A stretch of DNA of 64,000 nt from Termitomyces sp. T153 (GCA_018296165.2 JACKQL020000032.1:248001-312000); one strand, 5' to 3'. Numbered from the stretch's first letter, positions 34,540 to 46,002 are shown. Made by a program: numbers and translations. The notes: a model not told the origin generated them from the sequence alone.

Positions 34540-36251
34540 GAGGCATTCCAAGACAATGCATGTGACCTGTCAATGCTCTTCCAAGGTCTTAGTGTAGATG
34601 AGGATATCATCAAGATACATGCAAACAACACCTTCAGTGATCAAATTGTGGAAGATGTCATTCATCATAGTCTGGAAGGTGACTGGGCCATTTGTGAGGC
34701 CAAAGAACATCACAAGAGGTTCAAAGAGTCCACAATTGGTTTGCAATGCTGCCTTCCACTCATCTTCCTCTTTGATACACACATTGTTGTAGTCCCAATG
34801 GATGTCCAACTTGGTGAAGTAGCATGCACCTCAAAGGTTGTTGATGAGTTCTGAGATGAGTGGCAAAGGATAGCAATTCTTCACTGTCATTGCATTTAAG
34901 CCTTGATGGCCCTAGACAAAGAGACCCATCCTTCTTCTTAATGAAAAAGACTGGGGAGGCCATTGGGGACTTAGAGGGTTGTATCTGTCCAGAGCCAAGA
35001 TTCTCCTGTAGGAATGTGTCTAGCTCATCCTGCTCATGGGGCACAAGTGGATAGACTTTGCAGCTGGAGGGTTCTGCATCTGGTATCAGCTCAATTGCAT
35101 GATCCCACTGCTTACACTCTAGGAGTGAATCAAAGGATGCCTTGAAGAATACATTTTCAAAATCATGGAGGTGATTGGGCATTGTGCTACAAAAAAGCTT
35201 GGGCTGAGAGTTTGCTGCAAATGCCTTGGCTAGATGTTGAGAAGTGGTCTGACTGGCCCAAATCTCTGCCACTGTAGGAGGGGGGCAGAGGGTTGTAGCA
35301 TAGATTCTATCATCCTACCTCAATGGTTTTGTCTGGGGACTCTGGGTCCAAAGTGCTGATGGATTCTTCTTCACATTCATCTTCCTCATGAGGTTCACAA
35401 CCAACACCTTGGACATCCTTGTAGAGGGCCTATCTATGAGGGAATGCAAAAGGGGGGGGGGATTCAGGAGGTTGAGATCAGCATAAGAGAGATGTTCAGC
35501 ACAACAAGTGTGCATGGCAGCATGCTCATGAACTTTTGCTCTATACTTCTTATTGGCTTCTTCAGCACAAGTCATGCAATGATAAGGGCAATGGCTCATC
35601 TTCACCTCACCCTTTATCCAATCAATCTCAGGGTTGTTTTTACATAACCAAGTGGATCCCAAGATCATGTCTTGTTTCCCCAGACTAATGATGGCAAAAG
35701 TGGCTCACTTGAAGTGGTCTTTGTAATGGAGGACCAGGTCCACTACAGGGAAAATAGAGCCCAGGAGTTGGATGAGCAGCTCTTCTTGCTCTGATGCAAA
35801 CAGGTAATGGACTTCTAGCCCTTGAGGACAGTAACTGGCAAAGTGACCAGCCTTTCTACAGCATCAGCACAACACACAAGTAGAGGATCACTGTCAGGAG
35901 GTGTCAACATCCATTGGGACTCCCTGGGGTAGGGAGTGCATGAGAGCTGGTAAGGGAGCATAGAAGGGAGCAATGTGGGATGGCATAGGAAGAGTTGCAC
36001 CTCCTTGTGGGGCTGCTGAGGCATGCATGGAAGGGGGGACTTGGGAGGTGAACCCACCATGAGGAAAAGAAGCCAACAACAGTTGTGTCTGCCACAGCTC
36101 ACATTGCAGTTCCATCAATTGCTACTGCTCCCATGCCACCTTGTACCAGGTGTCAACATGCTCATCATCTGAGCACCCCTCAGCCATACTGTCAATACAA
36201 TTCATGAGAGAGGGGTGGAGTCCATCATGGAAGATTAAGCAGAGTTGTAGA
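34540..36251 (-). pseudogene. Gypsy element B': gag end, protease and reverse transcriptase (downstream half)
   Basis: Minus strand, reading from 36,251 down. The gag end includes TWYKVAWEQ, a TAG stop, then QLMEL, and a zinc knuckle of CCHC type (CRKAGHFASYCPQ, one frame near 35,830). The protease neighbourhood reads ISLGKQDMILGSTWLC and NNPEIDWIKGEVKM. The reverse transcriptase begins at SPVFFIKKKDGSLCL, shifts frame, and reaches FGLTNGPVTFQTMMND and the catalytic VCMYLDDILIYT. It stops abruptly after VLECLQ at about 34,540; RNase H, integrase and 3' LTR are missing. Its 5' half lies at 43,898-45,042; the two were separated by insertion G. No CpG remains. Confidence 0.85.
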
Positions 36252-36569
36252 CCATCTGTCATGACCTGTTCCCAGAAGCCTCTGACCTGTTCCCAAGCTG
36301 CCTCACTTCTCCAGAGCCCCCCCTCAACATCCCTTCAACTCCCCCAACCTTCATTCACCCATGACACTTACCCCAGCTAACTCTGACACTTCTCCAGCAA
36401 ACTCCAATGGCCCCTCTGGCAAACCCCAATGTGTTCCCTGCAAGCCCCAATGCTCCCTCTTCCCTTCCTGAGCCCACAGAGCCCCCCAGCACTATTCCTG
36501 ACCCCAGCATATGTCACTGACTTGCCACCCCAGCTTACCCAACCCTGAGTCTGGAACATCATGCCAACC

Positions 36570-37117
36570 TGTCAGGGGATGTCCCAGTCCCCCTTTGCTC
36601 TGTTCTCCCTCCTTATGGTTTTCCTTTGTTCTCCTTTCACTTTCCTATCAGCTGGCTCCAGTTTTAACTATCAGGCTGCACTGGTTCTCTGTTTGTAATT
36701 CCAACAAGTGTCCACATGGCCTCTTACCAGACTCCTGGATTGTTTCATGTATTCCAGGCTTACCACTCATTGTAGGCCTTCCATCTTTGGACCACAAGTA
36801 CTTCTGAGCAAAGGCTATCTGTTGGTCATATTGGTAGATAGTCACATGCAGAGAGTCTGGAGATCAAGGCCATTTATGATGGATTTCCACTCTTGATTGG
36901 ACTCCAGATTTGGTTGTTGTTGGGTGTTGTTTTTAGAAGCTCTAGAGTAAATTTTCCAAACACTGGCATTGGGGATCCTTAGACTTGTTCTCTTTGGATC
37001 TCTCTCTGCCAGGTGAGTAGCTAGAACTCTAGAACTTCTTGTAGATACTGAATAAACTTTGAATCTCCCTCTCCCAGTTGTGTGATTGAGCCACAGCCTC
37101 CAGAGGGTGCCCTTACA
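36570..37117 (+). repeat. 5' LTR of gypsy element A
   Basis: TGTCAGGGGATGTCCCA to GTGCCCTTACA. The proposed transcript start (start of R) is agacttgttct at 36,981-36,991, which is exactly complementary to the primer-binding site after the LTR. No good TATA box was seen upstream of it. Confidence 0.95.
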
Positions 37118-37119
37118 GC

Positions 37120-37130
37120 AGAACAAGTCT
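37120..37130 (+). other. Self-priming primer-binding site of element A
   Basis: agaacaagtct starts 2 nt after the LTR end. It is the perfect 11-nt reverse complement of agacttgttct inside the LTR (36,981-36,991). The Schizosaccharomyces Tf1 element uses an 11-nt 5' end of its own mRNA in this way instead of a tRNA primer. The same pair occurs in element B' (44,655-44,665 and 44,728-44,738) and in the LTR/gag fragment at 46,886-47,023. Confidence 0.75.
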
Positions 37131-37233
37131 CTAGATTTGGTCTGGGAGCCCCCTTTTCAGTTACTTGAGCTTCTACTTGGTTCCTCAAAAGGTCTCTCCC
37201 CCACCAGTGTCTTAGTGCCCCTGTGCTCTTCCT

Positions 37234-38525
37234 ATGACCCAGCCAACCTCTCCAGCACCTCCCCCTGATGCTTCAAGCCCCCAGGATGATGCCTGGAGTC
37301 ATTTGCTGTCCCTGGAGACACAGGTTCAACTTACCCAAGCCTCCCTTCCCACATGGCTGAACTCACTGGACTCCATCAAACTACTGAAGCAGTGTCTCTT
37401 TCTCTCCAAGCCCTTCTAAAATGTTTTCCCCTTGCTCCTACTACACCTCCTATGCCCCCAGCAGATGCAAAATAGTTTGTGTCTGCACCTAGCTCAGGCT
37501 TTCTGGCTCCAGCTGTGGCAGAACAGTTTGTGTCTGCATCTGGCTTAGGCCTTTCAGCTTCTCATCCTAAACTCCCTCATCCTGCACTCCCTGATGTATA
37601 TGATGGAGATTTTAAGGCTGGAGAACGCTTCCTCCAGTCCTGTATCACCTATATCCAGCTGAGTGGCAAAGCCTTTACTTCAGACACCTTGAAAATTGCC
37701 TGGGTTCTCTCTTACATAAAGGCTGGTCTAGCCTCAACCTATGTGCTGCATATCTTTTGATGCCCAGGAGGAGTTGAGAATTTCTCTGGCTGGATGGAGT
37801 TTGAGAAGGAGTTCTGAGTGGAGTTCTTCCTCCTTGACCCTGCCAAAACTGCAGCTCTTTCCCTTTGAGACCAAACTCAGTATGGCCAAGGAAAGCAGTC
37901 CCTTGATGAGTACATTGACTCCTTTTGTGCTTTAGTTGAACAGGCTGGATATCTGGATGGTCTTCAGCTCTGCTTCACCTTTTGGGAAGGACTCCACCCC
38001 TCTCTCATGGACTGTATTGATAATATGGCAGAGGGGCACCCAGATGACAAACATGTAGACACCTGGTACAAGGTGGCATACAAGCAGTAGCAGCTGATGG
38101 AACTCAAATGTGAGCTGCAACACACACAGCATCCTCCAGTTACCTTTTGCGATATAACTGCCCCTCAAGTGGGTGTGAACCCTTCCATCCCCTCCCAGGT
38201 TGCTCTGTTCTGTGCTCTTCCTGTTGCTCCTCCACATCCTCTACTCCAGGAAGTTCTGATGGATGTTGATGCCTCCTTCCAGTGGTCTTCCACCCCCTTG
38301 CTATGTCAACACTGTGGAAAGGCTGGCCACTTTGCTCATTATTGTCCTCAAGAGTTAAAAGTGTGTTACCTGTCTTCATTGGAGCAAGAGGAGCTGCTTG
38401 CCCAACTCCTTGCAGCCCATGATGCAGCAGGAGCTCCCTCTTCTGATGCACTTGCAACTGTTCCTCCCACTGAGATTGTCAGTGAGTTGGAGGTTACATC
38501 CATAGAGCCTGAGGAGGATTTTTGA
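37234..38525 (+). pseudogene. gag of element A (degenerate)
   Basis: Begins MTQPTSPAPPPDASSPQDD and continues through several frames: SASHPKLPHPALPDVYDGD, then FLQSCITYIQLSGKAF (capsid-like helices), and DTWYKVAYKQ, a TAG stop at about 38,088, then QLMELKCELQ. The CCHC zinc knuckle CQHCGKAGHFAHYC is at about 38,307-38,348. The frame ends at 38,525. The TAG stop is shared in position with element B' at about 36,125. Confidence 0.8.
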
Positions 38526-38779
38526 AGAGGCAGCAGATGACCTGTACACCCCCATTGCCTAGCACTAATCATTTCACTCCCTTGTCTGTAGAATCAAATA
38601 TATCTGTTGCTGCTATTGATACTATGCCTGAAGTAATAAGCTCTCCCTCAGACATACAAAACCCACCTCCAGCTAAAGTCTCAGCTGGGAATACACCTCC
38701 TAGCCCATGCCCCCAAATTCCCAGCTGGGAATGTCATCTCCCCCATTGCTACATTGTTGCTTCCACTCCTTCTGCCAAC

Positions 38780-41335
38780 TCCTTGAAGCTACCAGTAGAA
38801 ATCAAGACAACTGACACCCAACAGGTCTGGAGTGTTGTGACCCTGCTTGACAGTGGAGTGATGGGCCTTTTCCTTGATGCAGACTATGTACAATGACACC
38901 ATCTCACCAGATGCCCCCTCTCTTGTCCAATCCCTGTATACAATGTAAATGGCATGCTCAATGAAGCTGGCTCTATTTTCTCAGTAGTGGACCTGGTGCT
39001 CCACTACCAGGACTACTCAGAACATGCTGCTTTTGCTGTCACTAGTTTGGGGAAGCAAGACATGATCTTAGGGTTTACCTGGTTATGTGAACATAACCCT
39101 GAGATTGATTGGACCAAGGGTGAGGTGAAGATGAGCTATTGTCCCCATTGTTGTCTGACCTATGCAGAGGAGGCTTGGAAGGAGCACAGAGTAAAAGTCC
39201 ATGAGTGTGCTGCCATGCATGCTTGTCATGCAGGGCATCTCCCTTTTGCTGATCTTGACCTCCTGAATCCCCCCCTCTGGCATTCCCTGATGATGACTCC
39301 CCCTTCCATGTTGAAGCAGATAGCTCTGACTTTGCCACATGAGCTGTTCTTTCTCAGCAGTCCAAGGGGGATGGCAAGTGGCATCCTGGAGCCTTTTACT
39401 CCAAGAGCTTTAATGCAGTAGAACAGAATTACAAGATCCATGACAAGGAGATGCTTGCCATAATTTGGCTCTTTGAAGAATGGCAGCATTTCCTTGAGGG
39501 CACATGGCATAAGTTTGAAGTCTGGACCAATCACAAGAACCTAGAGTACTTCTATACAGCAAAGAAGCTTAATCAATGCCAAGCTCAATAGTTCTTGTAT
39601 CTGGCTAACTTTGACTTCTTGCTGCACTACAAACCTGAATGAGCATGAGTAAGCCAGATGCATTATCTAGGTGAGCTGATCATGGCATGGGGGCAGGTGA
39701 TAATGACAACATCATCCTCCTCAAGCCTGAGCTCTTTGCTATTTGTGCTCTAGAATGGATTGTGGCCCAAGGGGATGAGGTGAACATCCTTAAGGACATC
39801 TGGCAAGGAAATTGAGAGGGCATGCAAGAGGATGCAGTGGCCTAGGCTGCTCAGGCCTTGCAAGCATGATGAGCCAGCAGAGTTAAGTCAGTACATGCCA
39901 ATGAGTGGGGTCTCCAGGATGGGCTTCTGACCTTTAGAGGACACATTTATGTGCCCAACATTCCCAAACTTTGCTGGTGCATTCTAGAACAACATCACAA
40001 CTCTCAGGTAGCTAGACATCCTGGAAGATGGAAGATGCTGGAGCTGGTATCCCAGAACTATTGGTGGCCACAGATCTCCTGATATGTAGGCACCTATACT
40101 AGCACCTGCAATCTTTGTCTCCACACCAAGCCTTGCTGCCAAGCACCCATGGGCCAGCTCCACCCACTCCCTATTCCAGCTGCTCACTGGAGCATTGCAT
40201 CAGTGGATTTCATTGTGGAACTCCCAGATGCTCATGGGTACAATGCAGTGATGGTAGTTGTAGACCTCTATGGTAAACAAGCCCATTTCACTCCTACCCA
40301 CACAATGTGCCCTGCCTTGGGAGCAGCTAGTCTGTATTAGAAGAATGTTTAGAAGCTCCATAGTCTGTCAGATGGGTATGTTTCTGATTGAGGCCCCCAG
40401 TTTGTGGCAGAATTTATTTGGGAACTGTACTACCTGCTTGGAGTGAAGCTCCATACCACCACTGCCTATCATCCTCAGTCAGATGGGCAGATGGAATATG
40501 TAAATCAGGAACTAGAACAGTATCTCCACCTCTTTTGTAATGAGAGGCAGGATGATTGGGACAAGCTCCTGCCAGATGCTGAGTTCTAGTACAACAACCA
40601 TGTCCACTCTTCCATGCAGATGACTCCATTCTTTCTGTACACTGGCAGGCACCCCTGCATGGGATTTGAACCTTGGGGGCACACCTCTCTAAGAATGACT
40701 CCATAAATGAGTTTGTGGATAGGATGAAAAAGGCACAGGAGGAGGCCAAGGCTGCATTGGTGAAGGCCAAGGACAACATAGCATGCTACTATGACTATCA
40801 CTGGACACCAGCCCTGGTTTACAAGCCAGGAGACTGTGTGTACTTGGATAGCTCAGATATAAAGATGACAAGGCCATCTCAAAAACTGTCACATCATCAT
40901 CTTGGCCCCTTCATGGTGGAGAAGAAAGTGGGACCCTTAGCATACCAACTTAAGCTCCCAGTAGGCCTACACTAACTGCACCCAGTCTTCAATGTTGTCA
41001 AACTATTCCCAGCCCCAGAGGATCCAATCCCAGGCTGCTGCCCTAAGCCACTCCCCCCACCAGTTCTGGTTGACAATGAGGAGGAGTATGAAGTGGAGAA
41101 AATTTTGGATAGCAGGATATTCTGAGGGAAATTGCAGTTCAAGATGAAATGGAAAGAATATGGCATCAAGGACATCTCTTGGGAGCTGCAGGCTAATGTA
41201 TGTGCACCAACCCTCATCTGGGACTTCTACCATAGGCATCCAAATGCCCTGAAAGCGATTCAAGGCATCTACCCCATTTCAGCAGTGGACCAGGCAATTT
41301 GTGACTTCTTCTACCCAGTATATTGAGATGCCACA
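38780..41335 (+). pseudogene. pol of element A: protease, RNase H, integrase, chromodomain; no RT
   Basis: Protease: VVTLLDSGVMGLFLDADYV (Asp-Ser-Gly active site near 38,845), then TSLGKQDMILGFTWLC. After the spacer (FADLDLLNPPL, about 39,280) the sequence jumps directly into the RNase H region, read in shifted frames as ADSSDFATGAV-like, YKIHDKEMLAIIWLFEEW and FEVWTNHKNLEYF. Integrase: ASVDFIVELPDAHGYNAV, FVAEFIWELYYLLGV and TTAYHPQSDGQMEYVNQE. Chromodomain: [14 protein letters not shown], then FKMKWKEYGIKDISWE near 41,080-41,190. Several stops and frameshifts break the frame. The missing segment is about 1.2 kb relative to element B and contains the whole reverse transcriptase. Confidence 0.85.
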
Positions 41336-41352
41336 TGCTAGAGGGGGGGTGA

Positions 41353-41900
41353 TGTCAGGGGATGTCCCAGTCCCCCTTTGCTCTGTTCTCCCTCCTTATG
41401 GTTTTCCTTTGTTCTCCTTTCACTTTCCTATCAGCTGGCTCCAGTTTTAACTATCAGGCTGCACTGGTTCTCTGTTTGTAATTCCAACAAGTGTCCACAT
41501 GGCCTCTTACCAGACTCCTGGATTGTTTCATGTATTCCAGGCTTACCACTCATTGTAGGCCTTCCATCTTTGGACCACAAGTACTTCTGAGCAAAGGCTA
41601 TCTGTTGGTCATATTGGTAGATAGTCACATGCAGAGAGTCTGGAGATCAAGGCCATTTATGATGGATTTCCACTCTTGATTGGACTCCAGATTTGGTTGT
41701 TGTTGGGTGTTGTTTTTAGAAGCTCTAGAGTAAATTTTCCAAACACTGGCATTGGGGATCCTTAGACTTGTTCTCTTTGGATCTCTCTCTGCCAGGTGAG
41801 TAGCTAGAACTCTAGAACTTCTTGTAGATACTGAATAAACTTTGAATCTCCCTCTGCCAGTTGTGTGATTGAGCCACAGCCTCCAGAGGTTGCCCTTACA
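41353..41900 (+). repeat. 3' LTR of gypsy element A
   Basis: 548 bp; identical by eye to the 5' LTR except for two single-base differences, both in the last 60 bp (tctccc/tctgcc and gagggt/gaggtt). It is preceded by the polypurine tract and followed by TSD caacc. Confidence 0.95.
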
Positions 41901-42151
41901 CAACCCTGGGGTGGCCCATGTTCCCATTTGATCCCATCACTATATCACTGCAGCCCACCCACTGATCATAACTGACACCCATTGACTTCACACAGCCCCA
42001 ACAAGCTCCACCCCAGACCCACTATTCCCAGAGCAGTCCTAGTAGTTGATATATAAGTTATAGAGTAGCATCCCATACTCTAGTCTTGATATTACTTGTA
42101 TTACCTATGTGCTGCTGATTGTTTCCTTGTGTTTTGTGTTTCTTATTAAAT

Positions 42152-43229
42152 TGATAAGACCTACATGTTGCTGAGCACCATTTTTAGCATTTCTGATTGG
42201 ACAGCAGCTGATTATGTTGACATGGCACAAGTCACAATGCAAGTCATGATACTCAACACATGAGGCCTAGCCCTGAGGTCTGGAACAAGCCATATCATGT
42301 GGAGTCTGGACTCTGAGTCTAGAACAACAAGGCCAAGACCTTTCTTAGTGACAATTGCTAGCAAGTTTCCTGGCAACAACACTGCTTCCTCTACAAAAAT
42401 GAACATATTGATGGTTGTGTGATTTCTTACTTATCATTTTTCTTGTTGAGCTTACAAACATACTTGAACAGCATCTACACTTCAGGTATTGACATTGGAC
42501 ATGCTCTTTTCTTGTGATTTATTACCTTTATGCATCAGCATAACTTCACTTACTTTTACTTGGTTACCAGACTGACACCTCATATGTATCATAAACACTT
42601 TGGCAGATGCCATTGCTGGCAGTGACTATTATTTCCTTTTGTATACTATACTTATGAACAGTATAAATACTGTCTGTGCATAGAGACAAACCAACAAACA
42701 GAGTACCATTTCCCCCTTTCTCTAAGCTTACCAGCTTAAGATTTCATTTTGCTCTTTTGCTCACCCTTGACAATGACTTAGTGACAGTCTTGCTGACCTT
42801 GACTTCAACTTTATATAGTACCAACTATGGGTACCCTTAGCATTATTGACAACTTAGCAATGCTAGCAACTATGGCTAGTGACTAGTTTGCATTTGTCCC
42901 CCCTCCAGCTTCTTTATCATCACTTTCTCTTTGATTTCCCAACTCCTCTTTCACTGCTTAGTTCCCCTTTCCTTAGCAACTCTTTCATCTTCATTCTTTT
43001 CCCCTTCCTTTGTCTAGCAACCCTCCATTACCATCTAGTGACTTAGGCTAGTGTTAGCAATTATTGCCACTTCCCATTTACACCACACCCTTTAGCTCTC
43101 ATTCTCTGGGATGGTTACTGACTTGCCCTCTTTATTAACTTCCTGCTGCCAGCTACCCTATCTAGTGACTAGTGTTAGGTCCTCTTTTTAGATTTCCTGC
43201 ATGGCACTAGGTGGCATAGGAGCACATCA
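42152..43229 (+). repeat. Repeat 'X', copy 1 (probable solo LTR, about 1.1 kb)
   Basis: Direct repeat of 49,043-50,185. It starts TGATAAGACC and ends near AGCACATCA; shared internal landmarks are ggcacaagtcacaa, cagtataaatactg (a TATA box at about 42,660) and gttactgacttgccctct. It lies inside LTR G at a different point and in the other relative orientation from copy 2, so X is an independent mobile unit. No convincing TSD was seen for this copy. Confidence 0.7.
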
Positions 43230-43245
43230 ACATTTTCTCTTCTCT

Positions 43246-43359
43246 CAGTCTCCTGGCCTTATTTCAGTCTCCTGGCCTTATTTCAGTCTCCTGGCCTTAT
43301 CTCAGTCTCCTGGCCTTATTTCAGTCTCCTGGCCTTATCTCAGTCTCCTGGCCTTGTCT
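43246..43359 (+). repeat. 19-bp minisatellite in LTR G
   Basis: Six tandem units of cagtctcctggccttatyt, starting at 43,246, 43,265, 43,284, 43,303, 43,322 and 43,341, an exact 19-bp period. The second G copy has a pyrimidine-rich tract at the equivalent place but no such array, so the array expanded after the copies separated. Confidence 0.92.
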
Positions 43360-43897
43360 CATCTCTATTTCTCATATTGTCTTGTTATTGTTTTGTACCT
43401 CTGCTTTGATCTATTTTTGTTCTCATCTCAATCTCACCTTGACTCAGTCTTGTCTTGCTTGTCTCTATTTCCTTTGTCATGTCCAAGTCCCCTTCAACTC
43501 TAACACCATTACAAACTCCATGCTTATGATCACAACCTCCCAAACATTCTTAACCAACTCTGGACCTTGCTTTAGTTCAGCTCTGAAACCCATCAACATC
43601 CATTGATCTCCCATCAAACTCTGGCCCCACTCCCATCTCACTCATGTAGCCTCCATTGCCCTGCACTATCAATACTTGCCTCTGGACTTGTACCTCATCC
43701 AAGCCCAACCCTTCCTTATACCTTGTCTTAGACTACTCTGGACTTGTTCAGACCACTCCCCCTCACTTATCCTCACAAGTATCTGAAGTCTGGACCTTCC
43801 TCAAATGCTAGGTTATCAGTGCAGGACATTGTGTCTGCCTAGTAAGGACTTGCCCAGTTAAGCTAAGCCTCCATGGTCAGCAGAACCTGACACCATC

Positions 43898-44551
43898 TGG
43901 ATATCCAGCCTGTTTGATTAACACACAGAATGAGTCATGTACTCATTGAGTGACTACTTCCCTTGGCCATACTGGGTTCAGTCTTGAAGGGAAATAGCTG
44001 TGTTTTGGCAAGGTCAAGGGGAAAGGACTCAGCTTGGAACTCCTTCTCAAACTCCATCTAGCCAGAGAAACTCTCAACTCCTCTTGGGCATCAAAAAATG
44101 CACAGCACATAGGTTGAGGCTTGGCTTGCATTTATGTAGGAGAGGCATCAAAGGCAAAGGCTTCACTGCTCAACTGGATATAGGTGATATAAGACTGGAG
44201 GAAACATTCCCCAACTCTACAGTCCTCATCAAATACATTGGGGAGCACAGGGCAAGAAATTTTGGAGTGGAATGCTGAAAACTCTGAGCTAGGTGCAGAA
44301 GAAAATCTTGCTGCAGCTGCTAGGGGTCCAGGGGGAGGAGTAAGAGCAAGGAGGAGACATTCCAGGAGGGCCTGGAGGTAGAGGGAGACTGCTTCAATGG
44401 TTTGACAGAGTCCAGTGAATTCAGCAGTGTGGGAGGTAAGAGAAGCTTGGGTAAGTTGAACCTGTGTCTCCAGGGACAGAAAACAACTCCAGGCATCATC
44501 CTGGGGGCTTGAATCATCAGGGGGAGGTGCTGGAGGGGTTGGTTGGGTCAT
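43898..44551 (-). pseudogene. gag of element B' (upstream half)
   Basis: Reads MTQPTPPAPPPDDSSPQDD at 44,551 and continues to YITYIQLSSEAFAF near 44,140. After a frameshift it reads the capsid region AQEELRVSLARWSLRRSSK, and stops at the TSD of G. The continuation is at 36,251 and below. It is close to the gag of element A but in opposite orientation. Confidence 0.8.
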
Positions 44552-44667
44552 AAAAGGAGCACAGGGAGGACCAAGATACTGATGGGGGAGAGATCTTTAA
44601 GGAACCAAATAGAAACTCAGGCAATCAAAAAGGAGGCTCCCAGACCAAATCTAGAGACTTGTTCTGT

Positions 44668-45042
44668 TGTAAAGGCAACCTCTGAAGGCTGTGGCTCAAT
44701 TACACAATTGGCAAAGGAGATCCAAAGAGAACAAGTCTGGGGATTCCCTAGGCAAGGTGTGACACTTCAGAGGCTTCAGAAGCATGAGAAACAACTGTCC
44801 AGTATGACAGAAAAAAGACAAAAGTGATGTGTCAGCAATTGGTTAGCAGTTAAATAAGCTAGTGGCAGTGCCAAAGGGGCCACACTTGTCTGAATTATTG
44901 ACAGAGAGCCAGTGCAGCATGAGAGCTGAAACTAGGACCAATAGATAGGGAAAAGGAAGGAGAATGAGGGAAAACCATAATGGGGGAACTCTGACAAGAA
45001 CTGGAGGAGGAGAAGGGGAAATAAGTGGGACATCCCCTGACA
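44668..45042 (-). repeat. 5' LTR of element B' (375 bp)
   Basis: On the minus strand it starts TGTCAGGGGATGTCCC at 45,042 and ends TTGCCTTTACA at 44,668. The start-of-R motif (44,738-44,728) and the primer-binding site (44,665-44,655, 2 nt after the LTR) are again perfectly complementary over 11 nt. It is shorter than the A LTR and related to the LTR at 55,554-55,930. Confidence 0.82.
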
Positions 45043-45059
45043 CTCTCTGCCAAATTTCT

Positions 45060-46002
45060 GGAGCTATAGGTGGAGATTGAGACAATGGACAACTCAGAAA
45101 ATCTGGAGCATTGTTTCCCTACTGGATAGTTGGGAAATAGGCTCTTTCCTAGATGCAGGATAAGTGCAACACCACTGCCTCACCACCCATCCCCTCTCTA
45201 ATCCAATTCCAGTCTACAACATTGATGGTATGCTGAATGAAGCTGGCTCAATTTATTCAATGGTTGATCTGGTCCTTCACTACTAGAATCACTCTAAATG
45301 TGCTGCCTTAGCCATCACAAGCCTGGGTAAGCAAGATATGATTTTGGGGTTCATCTGACTATCTGACTATATGAGCACAACTCTAAGATAGATTGGACAA
45401 AGAGTGAGGTGAGGATGAGTAACTGCCCTCACTGTTGTGTGACTTGCACTGAAAAGCTTGGAAGAAGCACAAAGTAAAGGTCATATGCACTTGTTGTGCA
45501 GAGCATCTCCCTTATGTCTATTTTGACCTTTTGGATCCTCCCTCTCTGGCATTCCCTCATAGAAAGGCCCTCTATGAGGATGTCAGAGGTGTTGGATGTA
45601 AACCTGAAGAAGAAGATGGATGTAAAGGGGAGTTCATTGGCACTCTAGACCCTGAGTCTCCAAACAAGACTATTGAAGTAGGTGATGGGATCTATGCTAC
45701 AATGCTCTGCCCCCCTCTCACTGTGGCAGAAAAATGAGCCAACCAGACAATCTTTCAACAACTAGCTAAGGCTTTTGTAGCTAAATCCCAACCCAAGCCA
45801 TTTTATAGCACAGTTCTCCATCACCTCCAAGACTTTGAGGATGTATTCTCCAAGGCATTATTTGACTTGCTCCCTCTATCCACTTGCACTGTGTGAGCAA
45901 GATGAGCCAGATGCATTCCTGCAAAACTCCAGCTGGATACAGCTCTCAAAGTCCCCAATAGCCTGTCCAGTCTTCTTCATCAAGAAGGAGAGATCCCATT
46001 GT
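45060..46002 (+). pseudogene. Gypsy pol fragment: protease to start of reverse transcriptase
   Basis: Plus-strand fragment related to elements A and B. Degenerate protease region (SLGKQDMIL-like; IDWTKSEVRMSNCPHCC near 45,390), spacer (LPLWHSLIERPSM in one frame; EDGCKGEFIGTLDPE in another) and the start of reverse transcriptase (SPIACPVFFIKKERS), where it is cut by the solo LTR at 46,003. It borders the LTR of B' on its left; no TSD was resolved there. Confidence 0.7.

Larger units (their letters stand above)
36570..41900 (+). mobile_element. Full-length gypsy element 'A' lacking reverse transcriptase, TSD caacc
   Basis: 5,331 bp with two 548-bp LTRs, flanked by caacc at 36,565-36,569 and 41,901-41,905. 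The internal part carries, in order, a self-priming primer-binding site, gag with zinc knuckle, protease, RNase H, integrase and chromodomain, then a polypurine tract (agagggggggtga) against the 3' LTR. The reverse transcriptase domain between protease spacer and RNase H is deleted. Stops and frameshifts are present throughout. The two LTRs differ at only two positions by eye, so the insertion is recent although the element is defective. Confidence 0.95.
36257..43892 (+). mobile_element. Solo LTR 'G' (TSD ccatc), interrupted by elements A and X
   Basis: Starts TGTCATGACC at 36,257 and ends AGAACCTGACA at 43,892; both sides carry the 5-bp duplication ccatc (36,252-36,256 and 43,893-43,897). 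G's own sequence is about 1.2 kb: 36,257-36,569, 41,906-42,151 and 43,230-43,892. The rest is the later gypsy element A (36,570-41,900, plus its TSD copy to 41,905) and repeat X. A second copy of G, on the minus strand and also interrupted by X, lies at 48,655-50,866. A TATA-like tgatatataag at about 42,048 fits an LTR promoter. The sequence on either side of G is gag of the same element (B'), which confirms the insertion. Confidence 0.85.

Noticed and set aside
43246..43359. CRISPR-like regular repeat
   Set aside because: The 19-bp units are strictly tandem with no spacers, in a eukaryotic LTR; it is a minisatellite.
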